Source of the DNA: Alteromonas ponticola
Lineage (GTDB): Bacteria; Pseudomonadota; Gammaproteobacteria; Enterobacterales; Alteromonadaceae
Direction: 5' to 3'
DNA length: 64,000 nucleotides
NCBI RefSeq assembly: GCF_012911815.1
Contig: NZ_JAATNW010000005.1
Location: 124,001-188,000 of the forward strand
Shown: in pieces, positions 22,927 to 32,644 of the stretch
Layout: every line of letters begins with the position of its first letter
Numbering within the stretch: the first letter of the stretch is position 1
The notes under the pieces: model-generated
What the model was told of the DNA's origin: nothing
The model's database searches: none
What the model saw: the letters and a program-made list of their open reading frames with translations, nothing else
Program-made: the position numbers and the translations under genes

Positions 22927-25230
22927 ATGCAAAGCGGCAGTATGCTGACAACTCTCAAGCGTATCGTTCAGGAGATGATCCAGATCCCTGTGCTTGATGA
23001 GGCATTGTTCCGCCTGACAACACGGGTAAAACAAACCACCAATGTTGACTCCTGCTCCATTTATTTAGCCGATTATGACAATCAGGAGTTTGTGCTTAAA
23101 GCCACTGACGGTCTGGCGCTGGAGTCGGTTGAGCTGGTGCGCATCGGCTTTTCTGAGGGCCTGATTGGGCTAGTCGGGCAAAGAGAAGAGCCGCTGAACA
23201 TTGAAAACGCTCCAGCCCATCCGCGGTTTAAGCACTACCCGGAAGTCAAAGAAGAAAATTACCACGCCTTTTTGGGCACGCCGATTATTCATCAACGCCG
23301 CGTATTGGGTGTTATCACCATGCAGCAGGGTGAAATGCGCCGGTTCAGCGAAGACGAAGAAGCCTTTTTGGTTACCCTGGCGGCACAGGTTGCGTTAGAA
23401 ATTACCAATGCCGATATTCGTGGCGCGCTAAGCAACACGTCAGTTGATGCTGCGCCCCGACAAAAAAATGTACGCGGGGTAGCTGGTTCACCGGGTCTTG
23501 CGGTGGGCAAAGGGTTTGCCTTTGACACCAAAATTGATTTACGTCAGTGGGTGGCGCGTAAAGCGCGTGGCGATATTGATGAGGTCAAAGCCTACCGTAC
23601 GGGGGTGGAAGTTACCCGCAAAGAAGTGGATACCCTGTCGGAGGGCCTTGATGACGGCATACCGGATGATGTTAAGTCGATTTTTCAGCTTTATCATCAC
23701 CTGCTGGATGCCAACAGTCTGGGGCGTGAAGTTGAGGCCAAAATTCATCAGGGCTGGGATGCCGCCTCGTCGTTAAAAATGGTGGTGGAAGATTACGCTG
23801 CGCGCTTTGAGAATATGGAAGATCCCTACATGCAGGAGCGCGCCATTGATATTATCGATTTGTCCAACCGCATCCTCACCAATATCCTCATCACCGTTAA
23901 AGGTCAGAAAGTCGAGCGTAAAGTACCGCAGGAAGATAGCATCCTTATTGCCAATGAAGTGTCGGCCTCCATGCTGGCTGAGTTTCCACCGCAGTACCTG
24001 AAAGGCATCGTCTCAGTGCGCGGTTCAAACAACTCACACGCGGCAATACTGGCCAGGGCAATGGGCGTGCCTGCGGTCATGGGCTGTCAAAACGTGTCGC
24101 CCGCGTTACTGGATGAGAAAGAAATTTTACTCGATGGTTATGCTGGCGAGGTCATCGTTACCCCTTCACCCACCATCCGGGCGGAGTTTCTGCAACTTAT
24201 TCAAGAAGAACAGGTGCTGGCCGAACGCATTGCAGAAGAGGCGGATAGTCCTTCGGAAAGCCCTGATGGCTGGAGAATGTCGTTGTACATGAATGCGGGG
24301 CTGTCTACCGAAATCGAGATGGCGGGCAATTCGCAAAGTGCGGGCATTGGTTTATATCGCACCGAGATCCCATTTATGCTGCGCGAGCGTTTTCCTTCTG
24401 AACAGGAGCAGGTGCTGCTGTATCGGCAAATTCTTGAGTCAGCGCCTACCCAGCCCATTACCATGCGTACCCTTGACGTCGGCGGAGATAAGCCGCTTCC
24501 GTATTTTCCTATCAGCGAAGAAAACCCGTTTCTGGGCTGGCGGGGTGTGCGCCTGACGTTGGATCATCCGGAAATATTTCTGGTGCAGGTTCGCGCCATG
24601 CTACGCGCCAGCCTGGGGCTAAACAATCTGCAAATTATGTTGCCCATGATTACCTCAGTCAGCGAGGTAAAAGAAGCGAAGCGTCTTATCGACCAGGCTT
24701 TTTACGAAATTGGCGATGAAATAAAAGGGCAGGATGTGATACTGCACAAACCCCTTATCGGGATTATGCTGGAAGTTCCATCTGTGCTTTATCAATTACC
24801 GCAGCTAGCCAGGCAGGTGGATTTTTTCTCGGTAGGCAGTAATGATCTTACACAATATCTGTTGGCGGTGGATCGAAATAATTCACGTGTCGCCAATTTG
24901 TATAATTGCTATCACCCGGCAGTTCTCAGTGCCCTATATGACATCGTAAAACAAGCTGATCATCACAATATTCCGGTCACCGTTTGCGGCGAGATCGCCG
25001 GTGAACCCGGTGGCGCTATTTTATTAATGGGCATGGGCTATCGCAAACTGAGTATGAATGCGTATAATTTGAGAAAAGTGAACTGGCTCATTCGCAACGT
25101 TACACTTAAAGAAAGTAAGCGTTTACTCTCATGTGCGTTAACAACCACCAGTCATGAAGAAGTGTTTCAACACATTAACGAGTTTTTAGAACATAAAGGG
25201 TTAGGGGGTCTAATCCGCGCAGGTGGATAA
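22927..25230 (+). CDS. ptsP: PtsP, PEP-protein phosphotransferase of the nitrogen PTS (EI-Ntr)
   Basis: About 767 residues. A GAF domain spans ~20-160 (CSIYLADYDN, then GLIGLVGQREEPLNI), then the enzyme I N-domain, the phosphohistidine swivel (GSNNSHAAILARAMGVP, H371), and the PEP-binding barrel with TLDVGGDKPLPYF, GWRGVRL and VCGEIAGEP. It phosphorylates NPr using PEP and couples nitrogen status to potassium and envelope control. ATG 22927 has AAGGTGG eight bases upstream; ATG 22942 would align with shorter homologues. It follows rppH by 36 bp. Confidence 0.95.
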   Translation: MQSGSMLTTLKRIVQEMIQIPVLDEALFRLTTRVKQTTNVDSCSIYLADYDNQEFVLKATDGLALESVELVRIGFSEGLIGLVGQREEPLNIENAPAHPRFKHYPEVKEENYHAFLGTPIIHQRRVLGVITMQQGEMRRFSEDEEAFLVTLAAQVALEITNADIRGALSNTSVDAAPRQKNVRGVAGSPGLAVGKGFAFDTKIDLRQWVARKARGDIDEVKAYRTGVEVTRKEVDTLSEGLDDGIPDDVKSIFQLYHHLLDANSLGREVEAKIHQGWDAASSLKMVVEDYAARFENMEDPYMQERAIDIIDLSNRILTNILITVKGQKVERKVPQEDSILIANEVSASMLAEFPPQYLKGIVSVRGSNNSHAAILARAMGVPAVMGCQNVSPALLDEKEILLDGYAGEVIVTPSPTIRAEFLQLIQEEQVLAERIAEEADSPSESPDGWRMSLYMNAGLSTEIEMAGNSQSAGIGLYRTEIPFMLRERFPSEQEQVLLYRQILESAPTQPITMRTLDVGGDKPLPYFPISEENPFLGWRGVRLTLDHPEIFLVQVRAMLRASLGLNNLQIMLPMITSVSEVKEAKRLIDQAFYEIGDEIKGQDVILHKPLIGIMLEVPSVLYQLPQLARQVDFFSVGSNDLTQYLLAVDRNNSRVANLYNCYHPAVLSALYDIVKQADHHNIPVTVCGEIAGEPGGAILLMGMGYRKLSMNAYNLRKVNWLIRNVTLKESKRLLSCALTTTSHEEVFQHINEFLEHKGLGGLIRAGG

Positions 25231-25295
25231 TTTCCGCTCATCTCGTACGCATTTTGTGATAGGCTACGCGCAAATTTTTTCGCATTGGAAGTGGC

Positions 25296-26102
25296 ATGGA
25301 TCCAGCAGCAATAATCTTTGCTTGTTGTTTGGTGATCGGGTTAATTGTGGGCTTTCTGGCCGGTATGTTCGGCATAGGCGGTGGGCTCGTTATTGTTCCC
25401 GCGCTGACCTATTTACTGATGAGCGTAGCAGGGTTACCGTTGGAGCAGGTCATGCCCATGGCTGTGGCAACCTCGCTTTCGACCATCATCTTTACTGGAT
25501 ACTCTTCAGCCAGAGCGCATTATAAATTGGGTAACCTAAAGCGTAATATCGTGATCTGGTGTGGCGTGGGAATATCCGTGGGTGCGATTGCTGGCGCTCA
25601 AGTAGCCAGCGCTATTTCAGGCGCAATGTTAAAAAACGTGTTTGCTACCATGCTGATTGTCATTGCCTTGCAAATGATATTTGGAAAGCGCACTACCTCT
25701 TCACATCACGCCAATCGTGCCACACTGAGCACCATCGGCGCAGGCAGTGGCTTTGTCAGTGCGTTGATGGGGATAGGTGGGGGTGTGTTACTGGTACCTG
25801 CGCTAGTCTGGTTTCGGGTGAACATGCGTCAGGCCATCGGTTGTGCTGCATTGTGTGGCCTAATAGTGGCTGTTTTTGGTACCGCCAGCTTCATTTTTGC
25901 AGGGCTTAAACAAACTGATTTACCGGCAATGACACTAGGGTACGTGTACCTGCCAGCAACATTTGGTATTGTAGCAACGTCAATTTTTACCGCCGGTATT
26001 GGCGCACGTGTGGGTCAGGGTGTTGACACTGAATTATTAAAAAAACTGCTGGCAGGGTTACTCATCCTGGTCAGTATTCGAATGATTGTAGGAATAAATT
26101 AA
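25296..26102 (+). CDS. TSUP (TauE/SafE, DUF81) family transporter
   Basis: 268 residues with eight or so membrane helices in two repeats. The paired glycine motifs GMFGIGGGLVIVPAL (residues ~24-38) and MGIGGGVLLVPALVWF (~152-167) are the TSUP hallmark. Members export or import sulfite, sulfoacetate and other organic anions; the substrate is not predictable here. It lies between ptsP and lgt, only 3 bp before lgt, so it is co-transcribed. E. coli lacks a gene at this place. Confidence 0.9.
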   Translation: MDPAAIIFACCLVIGLIVGFLAGMFGIGGGLVIVPALTYLLMSVAGLPLEQVMPMAVATSLSTIIFTGYSSARAHYKLGNLKRNIVIWCGVGISVGAIAGAQVASAISGAMLKNVFATMLIVIALQMIFGKRTTSSHHANRATLSTIGAGSGFVSALMGIGGGVLLVPALVWFRVNMRQAIGCAALCGLIVAVFGTASFIFAGLKQTDLPAMTLGYVYLPATFGIVATSIFTAGIGARVGQGVDTELLKKLLAGLLILVSIRMIVGIN

Positions 26103-26105
26103 AGC

Positions 26106-26921
26106 ATGGCAGAAAGCAGTTATCTGGTATTTCCCAGTATCGACCCCATAATTTTCAGTTTAGGGCCACTGAGTGTGCGCTGGTATGGGTTGATGTATCT
26201 AATTGGATTTGTTGCCGCCTATATACTGGCGCACAAACGTCTGGAACGCACGCCATGGACCAAAGATCAGCTTAGTGATTTGCTATTCTGGGGTTTTTTA
26301 GGCGTGATTTTGGGTGGCCGATTAGGTTATGTGCTGTTCTATCAGTTTGGCATGTTTTTAGAAGACCCGCTGTATTTGTTTAAAATATGGACCGGCGGCA
26401 TGTCTTTCCACGGTGGTCTGTTGGGCGTTATTATTGCCCTGGTCATTCAGGCTCGACGTATGAACGCATCGTTATTGCAGGTGGGTGATTTCGTTGCGCC
26501 GCTGGTACCAATTGGATTAGGCGCCGGACGTATTGGTAACTTTTTAAATGCCGAATTGTGGGGCCGCCCCACCGATGTGCCCTGGGCCGTCATCTTTCCC
26601 GACGCGGGCCCTGAACCCCGTCACCCGTCGCAGCTGTATGAATTTGCGTTAGAAGGGGTCGTGCTGTTTGCCATTCTCTGGATTTACTCGGCAAAACCGC
26701 GACCTGTGGGCGCGGTGGGCGGGCTGTTTCTGCTCGGCTATGGCGCATTCCGGTTTATTGTCGAGTTTTTCCGCGAACCAGATGCGCACATCGGTTTGTA
26801 TCAGATGGGGTTAAGTCAGGGGCAGCTACTGTGCTTGCCAATGATATTGATTGGTTTGTTTCTCATTATACGAGCGTACAAGAAGGGTGAGTATCCGCCC
26901 GCTGCAGCACAGGCAAAGTAA
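26106..26921 (+). CDS. lgt: Prolipoprotein diacylglyceryl transferase Lgt
   Basis: 271 residues, about seven transmembrane helices. Key residues are visible: H102 in [11 protein letters not shown], and R142, N145 and E150 in [16 protein letters not shown], the Lgt signature. It transfers diacylglycerol from phosphatidylglycerol to the lipobox cysteine of prolipoproteins, the first step in lipoprotein maturation, needed for the several lipoproteins in this window. Coupled to thyA with a 2-bp gap. Confidence 0.97.
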   Translation: MAESSYLVFPSIDPIIFSLGPLSVRWYGLMYLIGFVAAYILAHKRLERTPWTKDQLSDLLFWGFLGVILGGRLGYVLFYQFGMFLEDPLYLFKIWTGGMSFHGGLLGVIIALVIQARRMNASLLQVGDFVAPLVPIGLGAGRIGNFLNAELWGRPTDVPWAVIFPDAGPEPRHPSQLYEFALEGVVLFAILWIYSAKPRPVGAVGGLFLLGYGAFRFIVEFFREPDAHIGLYQMGLSQGQLLCLPMILIGLFLIIRAYKKGEYPPAAAQAK

Positions 26922-26923
26922 TT

Positions 26924-27757
26924 ATGAAAGAATATCTGGCACTGATGCGCCATGTGAAAGAGCATGGATTTAAAAAGGAAGACAGAACAGGAACCGGCAC
27001 CTTAAGTGTATTTGGGTATCAAATGCGCTTCAATCTGGAGGAGGGGTTTCCGCTGGTGACCACTAAAAAATGTCATCTGAAGTCGATAATTCATGAGTTA
27101 CTCTGGTTTTTGCAGGGTGAGACCAATATTGCTTATCTAAAAGAGCATGGCGTGTCGATTTGGAATGAATGGGCAACCGATGCAGGCGAACTTGGGCCTG
27201 TCTACGGCAAACAGTGGCGCAGCTGGGACGCCGGTGATGGTACCAGCGTGGATCAGATCAAAGCGGTAATAGACGAAATTAAAACGAACCCGGATTCCCG
27301 GCGTCTGATTGTCAGTGCATGGAATCCCGCGGTGTTACCTGATACCCAGTATTCACCGAAAGAGAACGCGGCGATGGGTAAACAGGCGTTACCCCCCTGC
27401 CACACCATGTTTCAATTTTATGTACTGGATGGCAAATTGTCCTGTCAGCTCTACCAGCGCAGCGGCGATGTATTTTTAGGTGTACCGTTTAATATTGCCA
27501 GCTATGCATTGTTAACGATGATGATTGCACAGGTATGTGAGTTGAAATTAGGTGACTTTGTACACACTTTGGGCGATGCTCACCTCTATTTGAATCATCT
27601 GGACCAGGCTGAAGAACAATTAAGCCGCGAACCGTTTGCACGGCCCAGGATGCAGCTAAATCCAGCGATAAAAGATATATTTAGCTTTACCTATGATGAT
27701 TTTACACTAACCGACTACCAGTCCCACCCTCATATTAAGGCACCGGTAGCGATATAA
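26924..27757 (+). CDS. thyA: Thymidylate synthase ThyA
   Basis: 277 residues with catalytic C159 in [13 protein letters not shown], the folate and dUMP contacts [11 protein letters not shown] near the start, [11 protein letters not shown], and [16 protein letters not shown]. It makes dTMP from dUMP using methylene-tetrahydrofolate. It is 13 residues longer than the E. coli enzyme (264 aa), due to an insertion just before the catalytic loop (around [14 protein letters not shown]), a variant known in many proteobacteria. Confidence 0.97.
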   Translation: MKEYLALMRHVKEHGFKKEDRTGTGTLSVFGYQMRFNLEEGFPLVTTKKCHLKSIIHELLWFLQGETNIAYLKEHGVSIWNEWATDAGELGPVYGKQWRSWDAGDGTSVDQIKAVIDEIKTNPDSRRLIVSAWNPAVLPDTQYSPKENAAMGKQALPPCHTMFQFYVLDGKLSCQLYQRSGDVFLGVPFNIASYALLTMMIAQVCELKLGDFVHTLGDAHLYLNHLDQAEEQLSREPFARPRMQLNPAIKDIFSFTYDDFTLTDYQSHPHIKAPVAI

Positions 27758-27809
27758 AAAATACAAAGAAAAAGTAAAAGCGATAAAGTAAAAGGATCAT
27801 GAAACCGTT

Positions 27810-28832
27810 ATGACCACGCCTGTACTTATTTGTGATGATTCAGCATTTGCACGTAAGCAAATGGCGCGTGCGATCCCTGATGGCTGGGACGTGAGCTTGT
27901 CCTATGCCGAAAATGGCCAACAAGCTCTGGAATGTATTCGCCAGGGTAAAGCCGACATCATGTTTCTTGATCTTAATATGCCTGTCATGGATGGTTATCA
28001 AACCATGGAGGCAATCCGCAAAAATGATTTGCCATGTCTGGTCATCGTCGTGTCCGGCGACGTGCAGCCCGAAGCCCGCGAACGTATGGTGGCCATGGGC
28101 GCACTGGATTTCATTCGCAAACCCATGGATAACGATAAATTAACCACGCTGCTCAAGCAGTATGGAATTTACGATGGCGAAGGGACTGCATTAAACCGAC
28201 GTGATGATGCCCAGCTGTCGCGGACGGCTACGCAGGATGAGCGTCTGGATGCGTACCGGGAACTGGTCAACGTAGCCATGGGAAGGGCAGGCGAAAACCT
28301 GGCAAAATTGCTGAACGAATTTATCGATCTTCCTATTCCCAATGTGAATGTCATTGAATCGAATGAACTGCATATGGCGATAGCCGAAATTAATCATAAC
28401 GACAGTGTTTCGGCAGTTTCGAAAGGCTTTGTCAGCGCGGGCATCAATGGCGAAGCGCTGGTCATTTTCAGTGATGCCAACACCGCAGACATGGTCAGAA
28501 TGCTCAAGTACGATGACGAAGGCGATGAGTCGCTGCAGCTTGAGGCATTGATGGATGTATCGAATATTCTTATCGGCGCCTGTCTGAATGCATTATCCAC
28601 TCAACTCAATGTGCACTTCAGTCATAGTCACCCGATTCTGCTGGGGCGAAATCGAGGACTGGATTCGTTGCTGCATGACTCCATCTCCCGCTGGACGAAA
28701 ATTATGGCAGTGGAAATTGCCTATTCAATCAAAAGCCGTGACATCAGTTTTGATTTGTTGCTGTTGTTTCCTGACACCTCGATGGAGAAAATTTACACCC
28801 GCCTGGTTGATCTGACGGAGGATGATGTATGA
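27810..28832 (+). CDS. Response regulator with C-terminal CheX/CheC-like domain
   Basis: 340 residues. Residues 1 to ~118 are a receiver domain: acidic pair D9-D10, phospho-acceptor D54 in FLDLNMPVMDG, the switch region VVSGD, and conserved lysine in FIRKP. After a linker, ~150-340 resemble the CheC/CheX phosphatase fold (YRELVNVAMGRAGENLAKLL, then LEALMDVSNILIGACLNAL). Such proteins act in chemotaxis-like or c-di-GMP circuits. It overlaps the downstream GGDEF gene by four bases, so the two almost surely work together. Confidence 0.87.
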   Translation: MTTPVLICDDSAFARKQMARAIPDGWDVSLSYAENGQQALECIRQGKADIMFLDLNMPVMDGYQTMEAIRKNDLPCLVIVVSGDVQPEARERMVAMGALDFIRKPMDNDKLTTLLKQYGIYDGEGTALNRRDDAQLSRTATQDERLDAYRELVNVAMGRAGENLAKLLNEFIDLPIPNVNVIESNELHMAIAEINHNDSVSAVSKGFVSAGINGEALVIFSDANTADMVRMLKYDDEGDESLQLEALMDVSNILIGACLNALSTQLNVHFSHSHPILLGRNRGLDSLLHDSISRWTKIMAVEIAYSIKSRDISFDLLLLFPDTSMEKIYTRLVDLTEDDV

Positions 28833-29788
28833 CAGACAGTGAAATAGCGCAACTGCATTGGCAACATCACCTGTTAAGCTCGATAGAAGTGGGTATTGTT
28901 GTGCTCGACAGAGAGTGCAACGTTGAGGTGTGGAACCAGTTTATGGAAAACCACTCAGACATTTTACCCAGTGCGATCTGCGGTACCTCACTATTTGACC
29001 ATTTTAAAGAAATTGATGAAAAATGGTTTCGAGCTAAGGCCGATCCTGTTTTCTCGCTGGAATCGCCGGTGTTTCTAATTTGGGAGCAACGTCCTTATTT
29101 ATTTAAGTTTGGCAGTAATCGTCCGATCACATCAGATTCAGAATTCATGTACCAGAATGTCACCATGTTTCCTCTGACCTCTCCAACCGGTGAGGTAGAG
29201 AAAATCTGTCTGATGATTTACGACGTTACTGATCAGGCACTAAGCAAACTTCGGGTCGAACGCTTAAATGAAGAACTGAAGATCATGAGCCGGGTTGATG
29301 GTTTAACGGGTTTGTTTAACCGCCGTTACTGGCAGGAACGCTTCGATTTGAATTTTAAACTGGCCAAACGTCGTGACCGTCCGGTGACCGCCATGATGCT
29401 GGATATCGACCACTTTAAGAAAGTCAACGATACCTATGGCCATCAGGCAGGCGACAAGGTAATACAGGCACTGGCAGCGGTAATTAGACAATCTGTGCGC
29501 GAAACCGACCTCGCAGGACGCTACGGCGGGGAAGAGTTTGCCATAGTGCTGACAGATTCCAATGCCAAAAATGCCCATATAGTGGCAGAACGAATTCGCT
29601 CTACTGCGGAACTAACTCAAGTAGAACATGATGGTAACCTGATCTCATTTACGGTCAGCATTGGTCTTTCGGAGTACGGTAGCCACTGCCAATCTGCTTT
29701 AGGTTGGCTGGAAATGGCCGATCAGGCACTTTACGATGCCAAGGTCAGTGGTCGAAACCAGATCATCACCAAAAATCATCCAGACTAA
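28829..29788 (+). CDS. PAS-GGDEF diguanylate cyclase
   Basis: 319 residues. A PAS-like domain spans ~10-130 (GIVVLDRECNVEVWNQFME), then a short helix, and a GGDEF domain from ~155 with active-site GGEEF at 233-237 (ATP/GTP site NRRYWQERF and DIDHFKKVNDTYGHQAGD upstream). The product-inhibition I-site RETD is intact at 224-227, five residues before the GGEEF. It makes c-di-GMP. No signal or membrane segment, so it is cytosolic. Coupled (ATGA) to the receiver-CheX gene, which probably controls it. Confidence 0.92.
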   Translation: MTDSEIAQLHWQHHLLSSIEVGIVVLDRECNVEVWNQFMENHSDILPSAICGTSLFDHFKEIDEKWFRAKADPVFSLESPVFLIWEQRPYLFKFGSNRPITSDSEFMYQNVTMFPLTSPTGEVEKICLMIYDVTDQALSKLRVERLNEELKIMSRVDGLTGLFNRRYWQERFDLNFKLAKRRDRPVTAMMLDIDHFKKVNDTYGHQAGDKVIQALAAVIRQSVRETDLAGRYGGEEFAIVLTDSNAKNAHIVAERIRSTAELTQVEHDGNLISFTVSIGLSEYGSHCQSALGWLEMADQALYDAKVSGRNQIITKNHPD

Positions 29789-29807
29789 GGGCACAGTCTT
29801 ACAGCCA

Positions 29808-31157
29808 CTAGCCATTGACCAACGGCCTTGCTTCAAGCCGCTGAATATCGGACTTAATTGCGCGTAAAAACAGCAGGCTGGGAATGACCATTGCCGCGGT
29901 TAACATAAAAAAGAGGCTCCAGTTTCCATCCAGGCCATCTACCACAAAGCCACTTGATGAGGCCACCAAAGTACGCCCTAAATTGCTTAAGGACGCCATC
30001 AGTGCATATTGCGTAGCACTGAACGAGCGATTGCAGAGTAACGAGATAAACGCCACCATCGCTACTGTGCTCCAGGCGGCAGTAAAGCCATCGATGATCA
30101 CCGCGGCCGCAAACAGCGACTTGTCCGGCCCAGCCTCGGCAATCCAGGAAAACATCAAATTACTGCTGGCCATGGCAATACCGGCAACCATTAAGCCTTT
30201 GTAAATGCCGTAGCGAATGTTGACCATGCCACCAATGATAGAAAACACGATGGTCACCCACCAGTTCAGCAATTTCGATAGTGTTCCGATTTCAGCATTG
30301 GTAAAGCCAATTTCTTTGTAAAAAACAATACTCATGCGTCCCAAAAAGGCTTCGCCAATTTTGAACAGAAAAATAAACAACAATAAAGACAGCGCAAGTT
30401 TGACGCCGTTGCGTTGAAAAAATTCGCGAAACGGCTCGACCACAGTGGCCAGCAGCCACGCCATCATGCGCGAGAACATCGTGCTATGACTATATTTATT
30501 CAGATTTGCCTGATAACGTCTTTCTGCCGCTTCCAGGGTGGCCGTGTTATCAATCTCAGGTTCTTTGGCGAACAGTGTCGCCACCGTTAGACCAAGCATG
30601 ATTACTGCCAGCACCGCATAAATCTGGGGCCAGGCCCAATTGTTCATGTCTGCCATAAAGAAGGGTATCGCGCCTAGCCCGCCATAACCTGTCCACCATC
30701 CTGCGGTTGCCATTGATGACCCAGCAGACAGCTTTTCTTTTTCATCCTCATCAATGATATCGATGCGATATGCATCAATCGCAATATCCTGCGTGGCTGA
30801 GAAAATGGCAATGAACAAACCTGTTAAGGCAATTAGAAATAAATCGTTTTGCGCACTGTGCACAGACATTAAATAACAACAGGCAGCAATCAACAGTTGC
30901 ATGGTGATGATCCACCCCCGCCGCAATCCCAGCCAGGGCAGGTGAATTTTGTCGAGAAACACCGACCATAAAAAATTGATTGAGTAGACCGCAAAGATGG
31001 CACCGAACAAACCGATTGATGAGCGCGATAAACCCTCATCTTTTAACCACGCAGACAGCACAGAACCGATCATTACCCACGGGAAACCACTGGAAATACC
31101 AAAGATAAATACGCTGAGTAAACGTCGGTCAAGAAAGGCTTTAATAGATGCTTGCAA
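29808..31157 (-). CDS. AmpG-like major facilitator permease
   Basis: 449 residues, about 12 membrane helices. The N-terminus LSVFIFGISSGFPWVMIGSVL, WLKDEGLSRSSIGLFG and QDIAIDAYRIDI are AmpG-type signatures; AmpG imports anhydromuropeptides for cell-wall recycling. Several Alteromonadales carry more than one AmpG paralogue, so muropeptide specificity is probable but not proven. It is convergent with the GGDEF gene; the 19-bp gap has no clear terminator. Confidence 0.87.
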   Translation of the reverse strand: MQASIKAFLDRRLLSVFIFGISSGFPWVMIGSVLSAWLKDEGLSRSSIGLFGAIFAVYSINFLWSVFLDKIHLPWLGLRRGWIITMQLLIAACCYLMSVHSAQNDLFLIALTGLFIAIFSATQDIAIDAYRIDIIDEDEKEKLSAGSSMATAGWWTGYGGLGAIPFFMADMNNWAWPQIYAVLAVIMLGLTVATLFAKEPEIDNTATLEAAERRYQANLNKYSHSTMFSRMMAWLLATVVEPFREFFQRNGVKLALSLLLFIFLFKIGEAFLGRMSIVFYKEIGFTNAEIGTLSKLLNWWVTIVFSIIGGMVNIRYGIYKGLMVAGIAMASSNLMFSWIAEAGPDKSLFAAAVIIDGFTAAWSTVAMVAFISLLCNRSFSATQYALMASLSNLGRTLVASSSGFVVDGLDGNWSLFFMLTAAMVIPSLLFLRAIKSDIQRLEARPLVNG

Positions 31158-31231
31158 AGGTTGAACTTATTTGGATAGCGATAGCGCTATTGGATCACGA
31201 ATTGATTAGCAGTGCAATAACAGTGAAAGGG

Positions 31232-31555
31232 TCAGGGGCGAATACCGACACAATCGAATGGGCAAATACCTTTACCCTCCAGAAATACAATGCAGTTGGC
31301 CAGTTCCTCTACCAGATAGTTATCGTAAGCCAGTTTATCTTCAGCCCAAAAATGCATCTGGTGTAATAAATGCCAAAATACCCGTTCTTTCTGCGAGTAG
31401 GGCTGGTCCAGCTGATAATCCACCTGTGACCATTCTTCCATCGTATCCCAAAAAAACAGCTCCAGCTCAGCATGCGGTAAATCGCCCTGCCAGAAGGCAC
31501 GCAGGTAATAGCATAGCTGTTTGGCTTTGGTGTCGATAAAAGAGGTTACTTTCAC
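31232..31555 (-). CDS. Conserved hypothetical protein (107 aa)
   Basis: A soluble, aromatic-rich protein (many W, F and Y): KQLCYYLRAFWQGDL, ELELFFWDTMEEW, ERVFWHLLHQMHFWAED, then a C-terminal ELANCIVFLEGKGICPFDCVG. It has cysteines near the end but no classical zinc motif. No family is recognised. It lies 75 bp upstream of the AmpG-like permease in the same direction and may share its transcript. Confidence 0.65.
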   Translation of the reverse strand: MKVTSFIDTKAKQLCYYLRAFWQGDLPHAELELFFWDTMEEWSQVDYQLDQPYSQKERVFWHLLHQMHFWAEDKLAYDNYLVEELANCIVFLEGKGICPFDCVGIRP

Positions 31556-31713
31556 TGTACTGCCGTATTATTCTAATTCGGTTTAAGTATAGTCTTTTCT
31601 TTTATTTTTTCTCGCGATTCACCTGAAGCTGCAACAGGTACATGAATTTTATCAAAAAATATTTGCCTGTCACACGATTGTCATCTCGCAACCTCTGCCT
31701 GGACAGAGCGTGG

Positions 31714-32556
31714 TTACCAGCCCAGGTAACTGGTCCAGCCATAGATTTCTTTACTTAGTTGCACGATTTGCGGAGATATAGTTTCAGCATAAGCGTAAGA
31801 GGAAAAGTTGTCGGCATGAATAGAACGCTGACGATAATGCAATTTCAGCGCGTTGTTTGCGTCTTGTCTACGTTTGCGATAAGTGTGAGCGTCCCACAGG
31901 TTACTGCGGATGAGGTTGATATCTAAAACCGGGAATTCGGTCTTCGCCAATGATTCGCCGATAGCGAGGTTTTTGCGTCGGTCAGGCCAAAACGGCGAAA
32001 TTACCACCATGCTATCAGGCGCAGCAATTTGTTCTTCGGCGGCAAGTTCAATAAGATGAGCCGCTGTCATCCCCTGACTAACAATAAGTTTAAAACCGCG
32101 TTGGGATGAAACATGATTGAATAACGCATTTACCAATAAGGACAGCTGTGTTTTGGTGCGGTCAAAATCATACCAGGCCTGGTGACTGGCACTGCGCGGA
32201 TGAACTGTGGTGTTGTCAGTTTGCTCTGCGGTAACCAGCGCTACCTCAATCAGTGATGGTGCAATCAGAGTATGCCAGCCTAGTTGGTTCAGCTGTTTTG
32301 CCAATTGCTGGGCAGCGGCTAAACGAAGTCCCTGGTAGCCAGCATCCACCAGTAAAATGGCAACTCCACGGGATAACGGAATGGCAGATTCCTGTGGTAT
32401 TACCGACAGGGTTAATTCGCCTACCAGTACCTGTTCAAGTTCTTCTGCGTGGAAGCGTCGCTCCAGATCTTCTGACAGCATGGAGGGCTGCGCTAATGAT
32501 AGCGGAGCCAGAACAGCCAGAATCAGACCAAAGAAAGAACTACACAGGTTTTGCAT
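31714..32556 (-). CDS. Exported DUF3530 protein (alpha/beta-hydrolase-like)
   Basis: 280 residues from ATG 32556 (GAGGGG site upstream; an in-frame ATG at 32586 adds ten residues). A signal peptide ends near PLSLAQP. The body has an alpha/beta-hydrolase arrangement: a GVAILLVDAGYQGL strand, QLAKQLNQLGWHTLIAP, and a nucleophile-elbow region LIVSQGMTAAHLIELA where the usual G-x-S-x-G is replaced (SQGMT), as in the DUF3530 family. Periplasmic; activity unknown and possibly non-catalytic. Confidence 0.8.
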   Translation of the reverse strand: MQNLCSSFFGLILAVLAPLSLAQPSMLSEDLERRFHAEELEQVLVGELTLSVIPQESAIPLSRGVAILLVDAGYQGLRLAAAQQLAKQLNQLGWHTLIAPSLIEVALVTAEQTDNTTVHPRSASHQAWYDFDRTKTQLSLLVNALFNHVSSQRGFKLIVSQGMTAAHLIELAAEEQIAAPDSMVVISPFWPDRRKNLAIGESLAKTEFPVLDINLIRSNLWDAHTYRKRRQDANNALKLHYRQRSIHADNFSSYAYAETISPQIVQLSKEIYGWTSYLGW

Positions 32557-32644
32557 AGTACACCCCTCACGAAAAACGATATCCAATCTATCGGCATAGA
32601 CACCAAAAAGTTGACTATAAAATAGTAGACGCGGGTATATTTAT

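Noticed and set aside
27758..27809. c-di-GMP riboswitch ahead of the REC-CheX / GGDEF pair
   Set aside because: Only 52 bp are available and no GEMM-type core or stems are visible.
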